A stretch of 64,000 nt of DNA, taken from positions 186,001 to 250,000 of the forward strand of contig NZ_CP041969.1 of NCBI RefSeq assembly GCF_014107495.1, written 5' to 3'. The notes beneath the pieces were generated by a model, which saw only the letters and a list, made by a program, of their open reading frames with translations, ran no database searches and had not been told where the DNA came from. The DNA comes from Cohnella cholangitidis (GTDB lineage: Bacteria > Bacillota > Bacilli > Paenibacillales > Paenibacillaceae). Both the position numbers and the translations under genes were made by a program. Each line of letters starts with the position of its first letter. The first letter of the stretch is position 1. This document shows, in pieces, positions 9,227 through 18,360 of the stretch.

Positions 9227-9940
9227 CTACGCTTTAGTTATTTTGGACGGATTGTTGACCTTATACAAAATTTCTTTGTTGAATTTCTTGTCTACGACTT
9301 TACCTTCAAACGTAAGCACGTTCCCGACCTCAAGTTCGAATCCTTTAAGCGTGTTGCTATACCCGCACCAAGCATCGCCGATCGCAAGCGGAGAATCGCC
9401 GACGATCGCGACTTCTTCCAATAGCAGTATCTCGTCGTCATTGTCGGAAAATGGATTCGGCTTCGTCGTGAACTCTTTTACCTTGGCGGTAAACTTCACT
9501 TTATCGACAGGCAGCTCTAGTTTTTCTTTTTTCTCGGCTTGTTTTTTCGGAGCTTTTTCGGCTTTGGGCGCCTTCTCTCCTGTTGCTTTCTTCTTCGGCT
9601 TTTCCGCTTCCGCTCTTGGAGTCTCGCCCTCTTCCACAGCTTCCGAGTCGTCCGAAATCGTTTCTTTGCCGAAGGTTCCGCTTTGCATTTCTTTCAAATA
9701 CGAAGGGTGGATGCAAGATAAGCTGCCATCCTCGAATTCAACGACGAGTACGTTCAGGTTACGGTACTCTTCATAGCCTTTGATTACGACCTGGCTCTGG
9801 CTTGAGCCGTGCTTGTACAAAAACTGCTTTTTAGGCGTCTTGCCGAACAGTCCCCAGCTTCGTCCCTTTTCACCGTAATCTTCTTCGTTCTCGAACGTTA
9901 TGTACTCACCCTTGGGCGGGTAATATTGAATACTGCTCAT
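9227..9940 (-). CDS. Unknown protein with Lys/Ala/Glu-rich linker (237 aa)
   Basis: This soluble protein has two compact ends joined by a low-complexity acidic-then-basic linker (about residues 95-145, repeats of EKPKKKA, EKAPK). The N-terminal part (KGRSWGLFGKTPKKQFLYKHGSSQSQVVI) and C-terminal part (a beta-rich stretch with GDAWCGYSNTLKGFELEVGNVLTFEGKV) are not recognised. The C-terminal half has a rhythm reminiscent of an OB-fold, but that is only an impression. It has no signal peptide. The gene stands alone between uppP and RNase J. Confidence 0.75.
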   Translation of the reverse strand: MSSIQYYPPKGEYITFENEEDYGEKGRSWGLFGKTPKKQFLYKHGSSQSQVVIKGYEEYRNLNVLVVEFEDGSLSCIHPSYLKEMQSGTFGKETISDDSEAVEEGETPRAEAEKPKKKATGEKAPKAEKAPKKQAEKKEKLELPVDKVKFTAKVKEFTTKPNPFSDNDDEILLLEEVAIVGDSPLAIGDAWCGYSNTLKGFELEVGNVLTFEGKVVDKKFNKEILYKVNNPSKITKA

Positions 9941-10131
9941 ATAGACATCCCCTCATTTCCGCTTAATCAAAGAAGTGCACCTACTTCAACGCTTCTTCTC
10001 ATTGTACCTGTGATAAGGCTTGAGAACAATGGATAAGCCGGCCTGCTTTTTGGAAGAGTTCCCGAATTCGGATGAAACCCGGAGGACTAGGCAATACTGC
10101 TCTTATTCTTCGGATATTGGGGGTTCTGTAG

Positions 10132-11805
10132 TTGAGCACTGTGGACAAGAAATTATCGATCGCGGCCCTTGGCGGCGTCAACGAGATCGGCAAGAACATG
10201 TACGTCATTCAATACGGAGACGATATAGTAGTCGTCGATTGCGGCTCCAAATTCCCTGACGAAAGCTTGCTTGGCATAGATGTTATCATTCCCGATATCG
10301 CCTATTTGCTTGAAAATCACACGAAAGTCAGGGCGTTAGTCGTCACGCATGGTCATGAGGATCATATCGGAGGCATTCCATACGTCCTTAAACAACTGAA
10401 CATGCCTATTTACGCGACAAGGCTAACGCTAGGGCTGATCGAAGGTAAATTAAGGGAGCACGGATTGCTCGCCCAAGCGCGGCTAAATCAGATTCAATCG
10501 GATTCCCACATCGTCTTGGGAACGATTAGATTGAGTTTCTTCAGCACGAACCATAGCATCCCCGATTGCCTCGGAATCGCCTTCGATACTCCCGAAGGAA
10601 CGGTCGTACATACGGGCGATTTCAAATTCGATCTCACTCCGGTGAATGAGCAATATCCCGACATCCACAAGATGGCCGATCTCGGCAAGCGAGGCGTGCT
10701 AGCTCTTCTCTCCGAAAGCACGAATGCCGAACGTCCGGGCTTTACCCCGTCGGAACGGCTCGTGGGCGAGCATATCGCCGAAGCTTTCAACAAAGCGACG
10801 CAAAAGATTTTCCTGTCCACCTTCGCCTCCAACGTCCATCGGCTGCAACAAGTGATTGACGCCGCGGAGCACACCCGCCGGAAGATCGCCCTGTTAGGCA
10901 GAAGCATGGTTAACGTCGTAAACGTAGCCGCGGAGCTTGGTTATTTGCGTATTCCGGACGGGATGTTGATTGAACCCGCGGAGGTGAACCAGTACGCTCC
11001 CCACGAGGTCGCCGTGCTCTGTACCGGGAGCCAAGGCGAGCCGATGGCCGCCCTGTCCCGATTGGCCAGCTCGAATCATCGTCAGGTCGAAGTCTTGCGC
11101 GGAGACACCGTCATCATTGCCGCCACTCCTATTCCGGGCAATGAACGCAACGTTGCGCGCATAGTGGACAACTTATACGAGCTTGGAGCCAAAGTGATCT
11201 ACGGGACGGGCTCCGTTACAGGGATGCATGTATCGGGCCATGCGAGCCAAGAAGAGCTAAAGCTGATGCTGACGTTAATGAAGCCGAAATATTTTATTCC
11301 CGTTCACGGCGAATTCAGGATGCTGCATCAGCACCGATTGCTGGCGGAATCCGTGGGCGTGAGCGCGGGGCATACGTTCATTGTCAAAAACGGCGACGTC
11401 GTAGACATCCAGAACCAAGTCGCCGTCCAAACCCGTAAAATTCCGACGGGCATTACGCTCGTGGACGGTCTTGGAATCGGCGACGTCGGCAATATCGTCT
11501 TGCGCGACCGCAAAGTCTTGTCCGAAGACGGGATCTTGATTATCGTCATCACCCTCAGCCGGGCGGAGGGCAAAATCATTTCCGGGCCGGATACGATTTC
11601 GCGCGGATTCGTCTACGTTCGCGAATCGGAAGGGCTGATCGAGGAAGTCAACCGCATGACGGTAGCCGCCGTTGAGAAATTGCTTGCGGACAACGTTAAC
11701 CAATGGAACATATATAAACAAACGATCAAAGAATCGATCGGCAAGTTCGTCTTCACCCATACGAAGCGGCGGCCGATGATTTTGCCGATCATTATTCAAA
11801 TTTAA
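10132..11805 (+). CDS. rnj: Ribonuclease J
   Basis: The 557-residue protein is a metallo-beta-lactamase/beta-CASP nuclease. The zinc motif HGHEDHIGG lies at residues 73-81, SESTNAERPG precedes the beta-CASP domain, and PVHGEFRML is near residue 390. Length fits RNase J1/J2, which do 5'-3' exonucleolytic and endonucleolytic mRNA and rRNA processing. Which paralogue it is cannot be told here. The start is a TTG at 10132 preceded by GGGGG at eight bases. Its last 14 bases overlap the convergent DMT gene. Confidence 0.94.
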   Translation: MSTVDKKLSIAALGGVNEIGKNMYVIQYGDDIVVVDCGSKFPDESLLGIDVIIPDIAYLLENHTKVRALVVTHGHEDHIGGIPYVLKQLNMPIYATRLTLGLIEGKLREHGLLAQARLNQIQSDSHIVLGTIRLSFFSTNHSIPDCLGIAFDTPEGTVVHTGDFKFDLTPVNEQYPDIHKMADLGKRGVLALLSESTNAERPGFTPSERLVGEHIAEAFNKATQKIFLSTFASNVHRLQQVIDAAEHTRRKIALLGRSMVNVVNVAAELGYLRIPDGMLIEPAEVNQYAPHEVAVLCTGSQGEPMAALSRLASSNHRQVEVLRGDTVIIAATPIPGNERNVARIVDNLYELGAKVIYGTGSVTGMHVSGHASQEELKLMLTLMKPKYFIPVHGEFRMLHQHRLLAESVGVSAGHTFIVKNGDVVDIQNQVAVQTRKIPTGITLVDGLGIGDVGNIVLRDRKVLSEDGILIIVITLSRAEGKIISGPDTISRGFVYVRESEGLIEEVNRMTVAAVEKLLADNVNQWNIYKQTIKESIGKFVFTHTKRRPMILPIIIQI

Positions 11806-12724
11806 GCGGTCGAATGCGTCTCAACAGCTCCGGAAGCGCCACGCCCAGCATAACGAGCATAACGCCTGCCCACTGCAGAACGCTAACGTGTTCGTGGAGA
11901 ACGATTGCCGATAAGAACACGGCAACGGGCAGCTCCGATGCGCCGAGTATTCCGGTCAATCCTTCCCCGATATGAGGAACGCCGATCGCGAACAGTACCG
12001 GAGGCAAGAAGGCTCCGAACAATCCGAGCAATCCTCCGAATAAGAGCAGTTCGCTCCATAGCTGTCCATTGATCAGGAAATGCGGAGGGAACAGAACAAA
12101 CACGAGCAGCATTCCGCCCGTGATCATCCAAGCGCTGCGGGAAGATGGAGGAACGGACGGAACTGCCTTCCCGCTCAACCAGATGAACAAGGAGTAACTG
12201 ACGGCAGCAGATATTCCGAACGCTACGCCAATCCAGTTGAATCTTGCTATCCCCTGCTCTAAGATTCCAGCCGCCAGCAAAGTTCCGCCTAACAGAACAA
12301 CCAGCGTAAGGACCATTAATCCGTTAGGACGTCGACGATGAATAATCGCATGGAGCAATACGCCCATCCACGTAAATTGAAACAATAACAGAATCGCCAG
12401 CGAATTCGGAATGTAGCGAAGGGATTCGTAATAGAGCAACCCTGTAACGGAAGAGGGAGTTCCCGCAGCCATCAAGATCAGACGCTGTTTCCATGTCAGC
12501 CTAGCCCCGGCTTTATCGCTTTGCAGCCCGGCAGCCGTTCGTCTCCCGTTCTTTTGCCGTACGCGCATAATCAACGCTAATCCCCAAGCGAGGATAAACC
12601 CGACCAACAACTGACTTCCGACTACTTCTCCCAGTTTATATCCTTCCCCGTATGCCTTAACGACGATCGTCGATAAAATACCGTAACTGATCGCTCCTAA
12701 CAGAACGGACAACCTATATTTCAT
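11792..12724 (-). CDS. DMT-family (EamA) exporter under a purine riboswitch
   Basis: The 310-residue protein has about ten membrane segments and two EamA repeats, the drug/metabolite transporter fold. A GGAGG site lies ten bases before the ATG. Its leader contains a complete purine aptamer, promoter and terminator (separate entries). Because the terminator stem uses the aptamer's own 3' part, ligand binding should prevent termination. Induction by a guanine-like ligand points to efflux of a purine base, nucleoside or analogue, by analogy with the unrelated pbuE pump. The substrate is an inference from the regulation. Confidence 0.88.
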   Translation of the reverse strand: MKYRLSVLLGAISYGILSTIVVKAYGEGYKLGEVVGSQLLVGFILAWGLALIMRVRQKNGRRTAAGLQSDKAGARLTWKQRLILMAAGTPSSVTGLLYYESLRYIPNSLAILLLFQFTWMGVLLHAIIHRRRPNGLMVLTLVVLLGGTLLAAGILEQGIARFNWIGVAFGISAAVSYSLFIWLSGKAVPSVPPSSRSAWMITGGMLLVFVLFPPHFLINGQLWSELLLFGGLLGLFGAFLPPVLFAIGVPHIGEGLTGILGASELPVAVFLSAIVLHEHVSVLQWAGVMLVMLGVALPELLRRIRPLKFE

Positions 12725-12764
12725 AATAAATGAGGCCTCCTTGCCCAGCGCTAACTAATAGAAA

Positions 12765-12832
12765 ACAAAAAAACTTCCTGCCAAGAACAAGGGAAGATGC
12801 GAACAAGATCCCCTATCCGTAGCAAGGAAGTT
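12765..12832 (-). terminator. Terminator of the purine riboswitch
   Basis: On the minus strand AACTTCCTTGC (12822-12832) can pair with GGCAGGAAGTT (12772-12782), followed by TTTTTTTG. The 5' arm is the 3' strand of aptamer helix P3 plus the joining segment, so the aptamer and terminator exclude each other. Confidence 0.8.
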
Positions 12833-12881
12833 AAGGCTTCCCGTAGAAACCCCCACCCTGATTTCGTGAGGTTATACGAAT
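12815..12881 (-). ncRNA. Purine riboswitch aptamer, guanine-type, predicted ON switch
   Basis: On the minus strand the elements appear in order. P1 is ATTCGT pairing with ACGGAT, then comes TATAACC. P2 is CTCAC/GTGGG with loop GAAATCAGG, followed by the invariant GTTTCTAC. P3 is GGAAG/CTTCC with loop CCTTAA, followed by TTGCTACG. The two loops keep the GG/CC pair needed for the kissing contact. The base that pairs with the ligand, just before UACG, is C, which selects guanine over adenine. Loop 2 is two bases longer than in xpt, so a variant ligand such as 2'-deoxyguanosine is possible. Confidence 0.88.
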
Positions 12882-12923
12882 GATTGAAATTTATGAAAGA
12901 CATATCGCAAAGCAACTCGTTGA

Positions 12924-12952
12924 ATCATACTGCGCATTGCAGCGATTGTCAA
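12924..12952 (-). promoter_or_regulatory. SigA-type promoter of the purine riboswitch
   Basis: On the minus strand TTGACA (12947-12952) and TATGAT (12924-12929) are exactly 17 bases apart, about 43 bases before the aptamer. Confidence 0.8.
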
Positions 12953-12991
12953 TCCCGTTAACGCGGAACTTGGACAATGACGATCAAACGT

Positions 12992-13402
12992 TTAATGGTC
13001 TTCCGGAAGACATTTACGTCCCATGAAACCATCGTTCCAACCATGATAATGGGTGATCGTCTCCTCGCCTTCCCTCCAGCACAGCAAAACTTCTTCCCCG
13101 TCCAATCGGGCGGGAAAGTCGACGAGGCCCGGACTGATCATCTTCAATTGGACGCCTTTGCGCGCGAAATTCTTAATGAGCATCTCCGCTTCCATGCGCA
13201 TGAAATCGATCCGGCTCTCTACGACGAAAAACTCGTCTCGGCCTTCCTTAGCCGGCGGTTGCTTATGGCTTAGCTTCATTTTCTGAAGCTCGGAATGCTG
13301 GTCTTCGATCCGGTCGACGAGCTCCTGCAGCGCGGCCAGCTCTGCCTTAATTTGCGGCAGTAAAGCCGTCGCTTCGCTAAGAGTAAACCATTTGTCTCCC
13401 AT
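12992..13402 (-). CDS. DUF2203 family protein
   Basis: The 136-residue soluble protein has an N-terminal helical half (FTLSEATALLPQIKAEL..., coiled-coil-like to about residue 45). Its C-terminal half is the DUF2203 signature: GLVDFPARLDGEEVLLCWREGE followed by GWNDGFMGRK. The family is conserved across many bacteria without an assigned function. The gene appears monocistronic. Confidence 0.85.
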   Translation of the reverse strand: MGDKWFTLSEATALLPQIKAELAALQELVDRIEDQHSELQKMKLSHKQPPAKEGRDEFFVVESRIDFMRMEAEMLIKNFARKGVQLKMISPGLVDFPARLDGEEVLLCWREGEETITHYHGWNDGFMGRKCLPEDH

Positions 13403-13491
13403 TGCTCACCTACTCCTTACCTAAACGGAATATTCCTTGCCGGAAGCCCTTTATATAAGAATATATCATCCCTAACCTAACTTTACCTAAT

Positions 13492-14393
13492 TTAAGAGGG
13501 TTGTTTCAAGACGCGTTCGCTTTTGACCGGCAGGTCGGCTGGTCTGTTCTGGCTTTCCCAGTTGACGAGGAATATTCGACGCAGATAAGAGCTCCGCCCG
13601 CGTATACTTCCCATACCACTGTCTCGCCAAGGAGCAGCCAACTCGTGAACACGCCGAACAATGGCACTAAGAACAGGAACGCGCTCGTTTTGGCGGGATC
13701 CCCTTTGCCGAGCAAGTAGTACCACAGCGAAAATTGAACGATCGAACACAGCAGGCTCAACCAAAGCAATGACGTTATCGAGATAACGGTCATTTCGAAG
13801 TGAGGCCGCTCGGAAATCGCGCTTAAGACGAATAAGGCGAGCCCGCCGAAAATCATTTGATACGCTGCCATCGCCGTCATATCGAATGAAGAACCCCAGC
13901 GTTTGATAAGCAACGTTGCAGAGGCAAAACAGATCGCGCCCGCGAAGCTGATGTACGTACCCGGTTGCAGTCCCATATGGAAACCTAATGTAATGACGAC
14001 GCCGAGAATACCTACCGCAACGCCAAGCCACTGTCGTGCCCGGTACACGGCGCCGGTCAGCAATGTTCCCATGATGATGACTAACAGCGGATTCGTGAAG
14101 ATCATAATCGAGGATTCCCCGGACGTAATCCACCGCATGCTGTAGTAGCTGCATCCCATGACGCCGGTCGATTGCAGCAATCCGATCGCGGCCACTTGGA
14201 GCCATTGCTTCGCGCCCGCAGGACGAGCTTTTTTGGCGACGATCAGCGCAAGCAAGCTTCCCGCTATAACGAACCTCAATCCCATTAACAAAAATGGAGG
14301 AGCATAGTCCAAGCCGATTTTGCCGACCGGAAATGCGATCCCCATTAAGAAAGTCGTCACTATGACGAGAATGATAAATTTGAATTTGCTCAT
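13492..14393 (-). CDS. DMT-family (EamA) transporter, C-terminal frameshift
   Basis: This is a ten-segment EamA-type transporter of about 300 residues, a paralogue in fold but not a close copy of the one at 11.8 kb. The open frame ends in a non-membrane tail (VEYSSSTGKAR...). The neighbouring frame continues the last helix naturally (GIFLVNWESQNRP...) and stops at 13492. Adding one G at position 13577 (GTCGAATA to GTCGGAATA) joins the two, so the gene probably spans to 13492 with one lost base. The substrate is unknown. Confidence 0.85.
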
Positions 14394-14529
14394 GAATGTT
14401 GCCCTCCGACGATGACCGGCAAGTTGAGTTTGGACTAGCTTAAGTGTATATGAGGCGGCACTGGATGTATAATGATTGTTTTAAATGCCTGCTATCACTT
14501 TTTTTTATACCCTCTCGGCAAGCCGAGCA

Positions 14530-14575
14530 TAACGTCAAGAAGATCTTCGCTCTAGCGAAGATCTTCTTGACGTTA
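14530..14575. repeat. 46-bp perfect inverted repeat (22-bp arms, 2-bp loop)
   Basis: Arms 14530-14551 and 14554-14575 are perfectly complementary around a CT loop. The right arm contains the stop codon of the YhgE-family gene. There is no U tract on either strand directly after it. A second small hairpin (CTCGGC/GCCGAG, 14513-14526) follows on the minus strand. It may terminate the YhgE transcript or stabilise its 3' end. Confidence 0.85.
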
Positions 14576-16758
14576 GAACTTAACCGGCAACGATTGTTCG
14601 TCGGATTGTTTTTTCTCCTTATTCCTAATCGCGAAATAGAGAAAGGTCAGCAACAAAAATACGATCATGTATACGGCCAAATATGAGGCTTGATTCCACA
14701 TTTCGTCATAATCGCCGCTGTTGATAACGTCCCTGAACCCGCGAATGCTGTAAGTCATCGGCAACCAGGGATTCATCGCCTTAGCCCAGCCGGGAAGCAG
14801 CTCTAACGGGAACGTTCCCGCGCTCGACGCGAGCTGGAAGATCATGAGCAACAGGACGACGAACGCCCGGGCAAGTCCAGCCAGGTCACCATCGCCTGCA
14901 CGATAAACATGAAAGTGAATCCGACGATCACGGTATACGCGTAAAACAAAGGGATGCTCTGAACCTTCAGGCCGAGAACATACACAAGAACGGTTACGGC
15001 TATAAGAGACTGGGCAAGACTGATCAGCCCGAACGTTAAGGTTTTGCTGATAAATAGAGGAAAGCCTTTTGCGTTGTCGACGACCGTGGTGCGGGCGGAA
15101 ATGATCGTCGTGAAGACGAGCGCTCCCGCGAAGAGCGCCATCGAGATAAAGTAAGGAGCGATCCCGTTCCCGTACAGCATGACCCTCCGCTCGTCATTCG
15201 TTCGTATCGTTACCGGCTGAGCCAGCATCTCGATCATCCGGTCGTTCGCTTGAATCGCCGAAGTTTTCTGCGCGGCTTCGTTCAGCTTGGACGAGAGTTC
15301 AAGCGAGCCCTCCGCTAGCTTAACCGAACCATCGACTAGCGGAGCAACTCCGCTGTTCAATCGCGAAGCGCCGTCGGCTACTTTGCCGATTCCGCCGCCC
15401 AGTCGGCTTAATCCGGAATGCAACTGCCCGGCGCCGTCGCTTACTTGACTAGCTCCTTGGGCCAATTGACCGCTGCCGCTCACCAGTTGGGCGAAGCTTG
15501 CATTAAATTGTTTCAAGCCGTCCGATAGCTGTTTTTGTCCGCTTACTAGATCCGTTACCCCTTGAAGCAAGCGATTTTGCCCGGCGCTTAACGTTTGGCT
15601 TCCCGCTAGCAATTTCTGCTGGCCTGCCGCTACGCTCCGGCTTCCCGAAGCCAATTTCTTTTGCCCGCTCAGCAGCGCTTTCGTTCCGCTGGACAACTCT
15701 TGGCTTGCGGTAAGCAGTTGCTTCAACTGGGCATTCGATGCGAGCTCCGCATTGTCGTCCATAAGCTTCTTGAGGCCGGAAGATAGTTGCGAGCTGCCTG
15801 CGGCTAATTGCTCAATGGAAGCGATCGAGCTTTCAAGTCCCGTTTCAAGCTGATTCGCGCCCGAAGCCGCGCTTTGCAAGCTAGCCGTTAATTCATCCGC
15901 GCCGTCTTTGGAAGCTTGGATCCCCGAACGCAATGCCGACGGGGCTTGTTCCGCTTGCGTTGCCCCTTCCCGCAGCTTCAAGCCGGCGTCCGACAGCTTC
16001 CGGGCACCAGCCGTTAAGTCGGCAGCCCCGCTGGCGACTTTGGAAGCTCCGTCCCGCACGCGGCTTGCTCCATCTACCAACAAGCCGATCTTGCTATTTA
16101 GTTGCGCTCCCCCGCTAGCCAGCTCCGCTAAACTTCCGGACGCTTTTGTTATTCCGTCCCGTACTTGGACAGCCCCCGTATTCAGTTGGGCCGCTCCTTC
16201 GCTTGCGTCGCCGAGTCCGCTGGATAAAGTCTCGAATTGCGAGTAAATACTTCTCGAGTATGCCTCCGTCAAATTGTGCGACAGCTTCTCCTTCAGTTCT
16301 TTGGTCGCGTTCTCGCTAATTTGCCCGGCAACGAAGTTATAGTAACTGTTGGATTCGAAGATGATTTCCGCTTGTCTGGGGTTATCGCTCGATAGAGACG
16401 CCACTTCTTCGGAAAACCGAGCGGGAATCGTGATCGCCGCATAATATTGATTCCCCTTCATCCCGACGAAGGCTTCATGCTCGCTTATGAAATGCCAGTC
16501 GAAGCTATGGTTTTCTTTCAGCTCGTCTACGAAATCTTGCCCCACGGTCATCGTTTTGCCTTCGAAGGTTCCCCCTTGATCGAGGTTAACGATCGCTACG
16601 GGAAGATTGCTCAACTGACCGTATGGATCCCAAGTTCCTTTAATCAAAAATCCGCTGTACAAGATCGGTATAAAGGCAACCGCAACGAACGTTACCATCA
16701 GCATCGGTTGCTGGATAAAATGGCCGAAAGCTTGCTTGAACACTTGAAAAGGGCGCAT
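14573..16758 (-). pseudogene. YhgE/Pip-family membrane protein, frameshifted near the C-terminus
   Basis: An N-terminal membrane anchor is followed by an extracytoplasmic domain. Then comes a long region of repeats of the L-x-x-G-x-x-x-L type (about residues 210-510: GAAQLNTG, LASGAAQL and so on), and a C-terminal block of five or six membrane segments. This is the YhgE/Pip (ABC-2-like) architecture. The frame breaks at LDLPGR near 14862, and adding one T restores a continuous reading into the last 90 residues ending at 14573. The ATG at 16758 has GGAGG six bases upstream; the longer open frame upstream is unlikely. If the base loss is a sequencing error, the gene is intact. Relatives are linked to type VII secretion or phage receptors. 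Confidence 0.85.
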
Positions 16759-16825
16759 AACAGTCCTCCGATTGTATTGCGAGTCGCTGGTAGTATGTAA
16801 CAATAACCCGCTTTCGTATGCACAA

Positions 16826-16860
16826 GAAGCCGACAACCGCATAATGCGATCGTCGGCTTC
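16826..16860 (-). terminator. Probable terminator after azoR
   Basis: A 9-bp perfect stem GAAGCCGAC/GTCGGCTTC lies 43 bases after the azoR stop, with only a short TTGTG tail on the minus strand. Confidence 0.5.
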
Positions 16861-16902
16861 CATATGATCGATAATCGAGGATGAACTGTTGAAGCTGCCG
16901 AA

Positions 16903-17529
16903 TTAGAATCCTACTGCGGCTTTTTCGGCTTTGGCAATGCCTTCGGCTACGATAGCTTCGGCTTTGTCCTGCATTTGGTTGTGGCCTTCGACGATGATGT
17001 TCTCGAAGTTCGTTACGCCGAAGAAGGACATAATATTACGGATATAATTGAACGACATTTCCGCAGCCGCTGCAGGACCTTCGGAATATACGCCGCCGCG
17101 CGCGTTAAGCAATGCGATTTTTTTGTCCGGAATCAGACCTACAGGGCCTTCAGTCGTGTATTTGAACGTTTTGCCCGCTTCATAGATGTAATCGATGTAC
17201 GTGTGCAGAACGGCGGGGATCGTCAAGTTCCAAAGCGGGAATCCGAACACGACTTTGTCCGCAGCCAGGAATTGCTCAAGATATTTGCTTTTGACATCTA
17301 CCGCCGCTTGTTCTTCCGGAGTCAGATCATAACCGCGGGCTGCTTTGAAGCTGCCGTTGATCATGTTGGCGTTCAAGTAAGGCAATGTTTCTTGGAACAG
17401 GTCCAGCTCAACAACCGTATCTTCAGGATGGCTTTGCTTGTAGCTATCCAAGAACGCTTGATACAGCTTTACGCTAACGGCTTGCTCAATGCCGCGGTCA
17501 TTCGCTTTTACGAACAGTACAGTACTCAT
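16903..17529 (-). CDS. azoR: FMN-dependent NADH-azoreductase
   Basis: The 208-residue flavodoxin-like protein matches the AzoR/AcpD family, with PLWNLTIPAVLHTYIDYI, the NARGGVYSEGP loop that binds FMN, and a conserved start (STVLFVKAND). These enzymes reduce quinones and azo dyes with NADH and protect against electrophiles. Upstream direct repeats suggest repression by a thiol-sensing HxlR/MarR-type regulator, as for YodB in Bacillus. GGAGG precedes the ATG. Confidence 0.94.
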   Translation of the reverse strand: MSTVLFVKANDRGIEQAVSVKLYQAFLDSYKQSHPEDTVVELDLFQETLPYLNANMINGSFKAARGYDLTPEEQAAVDVKSKYLEQFLAADKVVFGFPLWNLTIPAVLHTYIDYIYEAGKTFKYTTEGPVGLIPDKKIALLNARGGVYSEGPAAAAEMSFNYIRNIMSFFGVTNFENIIVEGHNQMQDKAEAIVAEGIAKAEKAAVGF

Positions 17530-17560
17530 ATCGGAAAACCTCCACCTTATTATTTAAGTT

Positions 17561-17577
17561 AGTAACTTTAAGTAACT
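17561..17577. promoter_or_regulatory. Direct repeat upstream of azoR (candidate operator)
   Basis: AGTAACT occurs twice, ten bases apart (17561-17567 and 17571-17577), that is on the same helix face, 32-48 bases before the azoR start. The regulator is not identified. Confidence 0.45.
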
Positions 17578-17636
17578 ACCATTACTATATACAGTTTTAT
17601 TGGCGATCACATCGGCAATTAGGCCGAAATCCGCGC

Positions 17637-17660
17637 ACAAAAAAATCCGCCATAGGCGGA
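17637..17660 (-). terminator. Intrinsic terminator of the response-regulator operon
   Basis: On the minus strand TCCGCC-TAT-GGCGGA (17646-17660) is followed by seven T residues. Confidence 0.88.
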
Positions 17661-17700
17661 GGACTAGTCTTAAGACTATAGGCTTAGATCTTTTGTGGAT

Positions 17701-18360
17701 TTAATCTTTCGGCTGGAACAACTGAACCGCGAACAAAGCGGCCTGGGTACGGTCGGTAAAATTCAGTTTGCTAAGAATGCTGCTCACATGCGTTTTTACC
17801 GTTTTCTCCGCGACGACGAGACTGCTGGCGATCTCCTTGTTGCTTAATCCTTTCGTAAGCTGCTCCAATACTTCCATCTCTCTGGGCGTCAGCGAATCGA
17901 CCGCTTCCTTGCCCGGCATCTTCCTAAGTTCGCTTGTAACCGGCGATAGTTGGGACAAAATCAAGTTCGAAATGTCGGGATGAAGCTGAATGTTGCCTCT
18001 ATACGCGCTGCGGATCGCTTCGACCAATTGGTCCGGCTCCACTTCCTTCAGCATGTAACCGATCGCCCCGGTCTGCAGTGCCGGAACGATATGGCTGCGA
18101 TCCGAGAAGCTCGTCAGGACGAGCACCTTCACTTGCGGATGCTGCTCCGAGATTAGCCGGCTTGCCTCGATGCCGTCCATAACGGGCATATTCAAATCCA
18201 TCAATACGATGTCAGGCTGCAGTTTCCCGGCCAATTCTACCGCCTCTTGCCCGTTGTGGGCTTCTCCGACGATTTCGAAATCAGGCTGCAAACCTAAGAA
18301 AAACGAGATTCCTTTTAGTACGATTTGGTGATCATCCGCTAACAATAATTTGATCTTCAC
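17701..18360 (-). CDS. NarL/LuxR-type response regulator
   Basis: The 219-residue protein has a receiver domain (phospho-acceptor Asp55 in IVLMDLNMPVMDG, Thr and Lys at the usual places) and a C-terminal LuxR helix-turn-helix (LTPREMEVLEQLTKGLSNKEIASSL). It overlaps the upstream kinase gene by four bases, so the two form a cognate pair and an operon. Targets are unknown; azoR next door is a candidate by position only. Confidence 0.93.
   Translation of the reverse strand: MKIKLLLADDHQIVLKGISFFLGLQPDFEIVGEAHNGQEAVELAGKLQPDIVLMDLNMPVMDGIEASRLISEQHPQVKVLVLTSFSDRSHIVPALQTGAIGYMLKEVEPDQLVEAIRSAYRGNIQLHPDISNLILSQLSPVTSELRKMPGKEAVDSLTPREMEVLEQLTKGLSNKEIASSLVVAEKTVKTHVSSILSKLNFTDRTQAALFAVQLFQPKD

Noticed and set aside
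12080..12262. Plus-strand frame inside the DMT exporter gene
   Set aside because: Antisense shadow of a clear membrane protein with no start signal.
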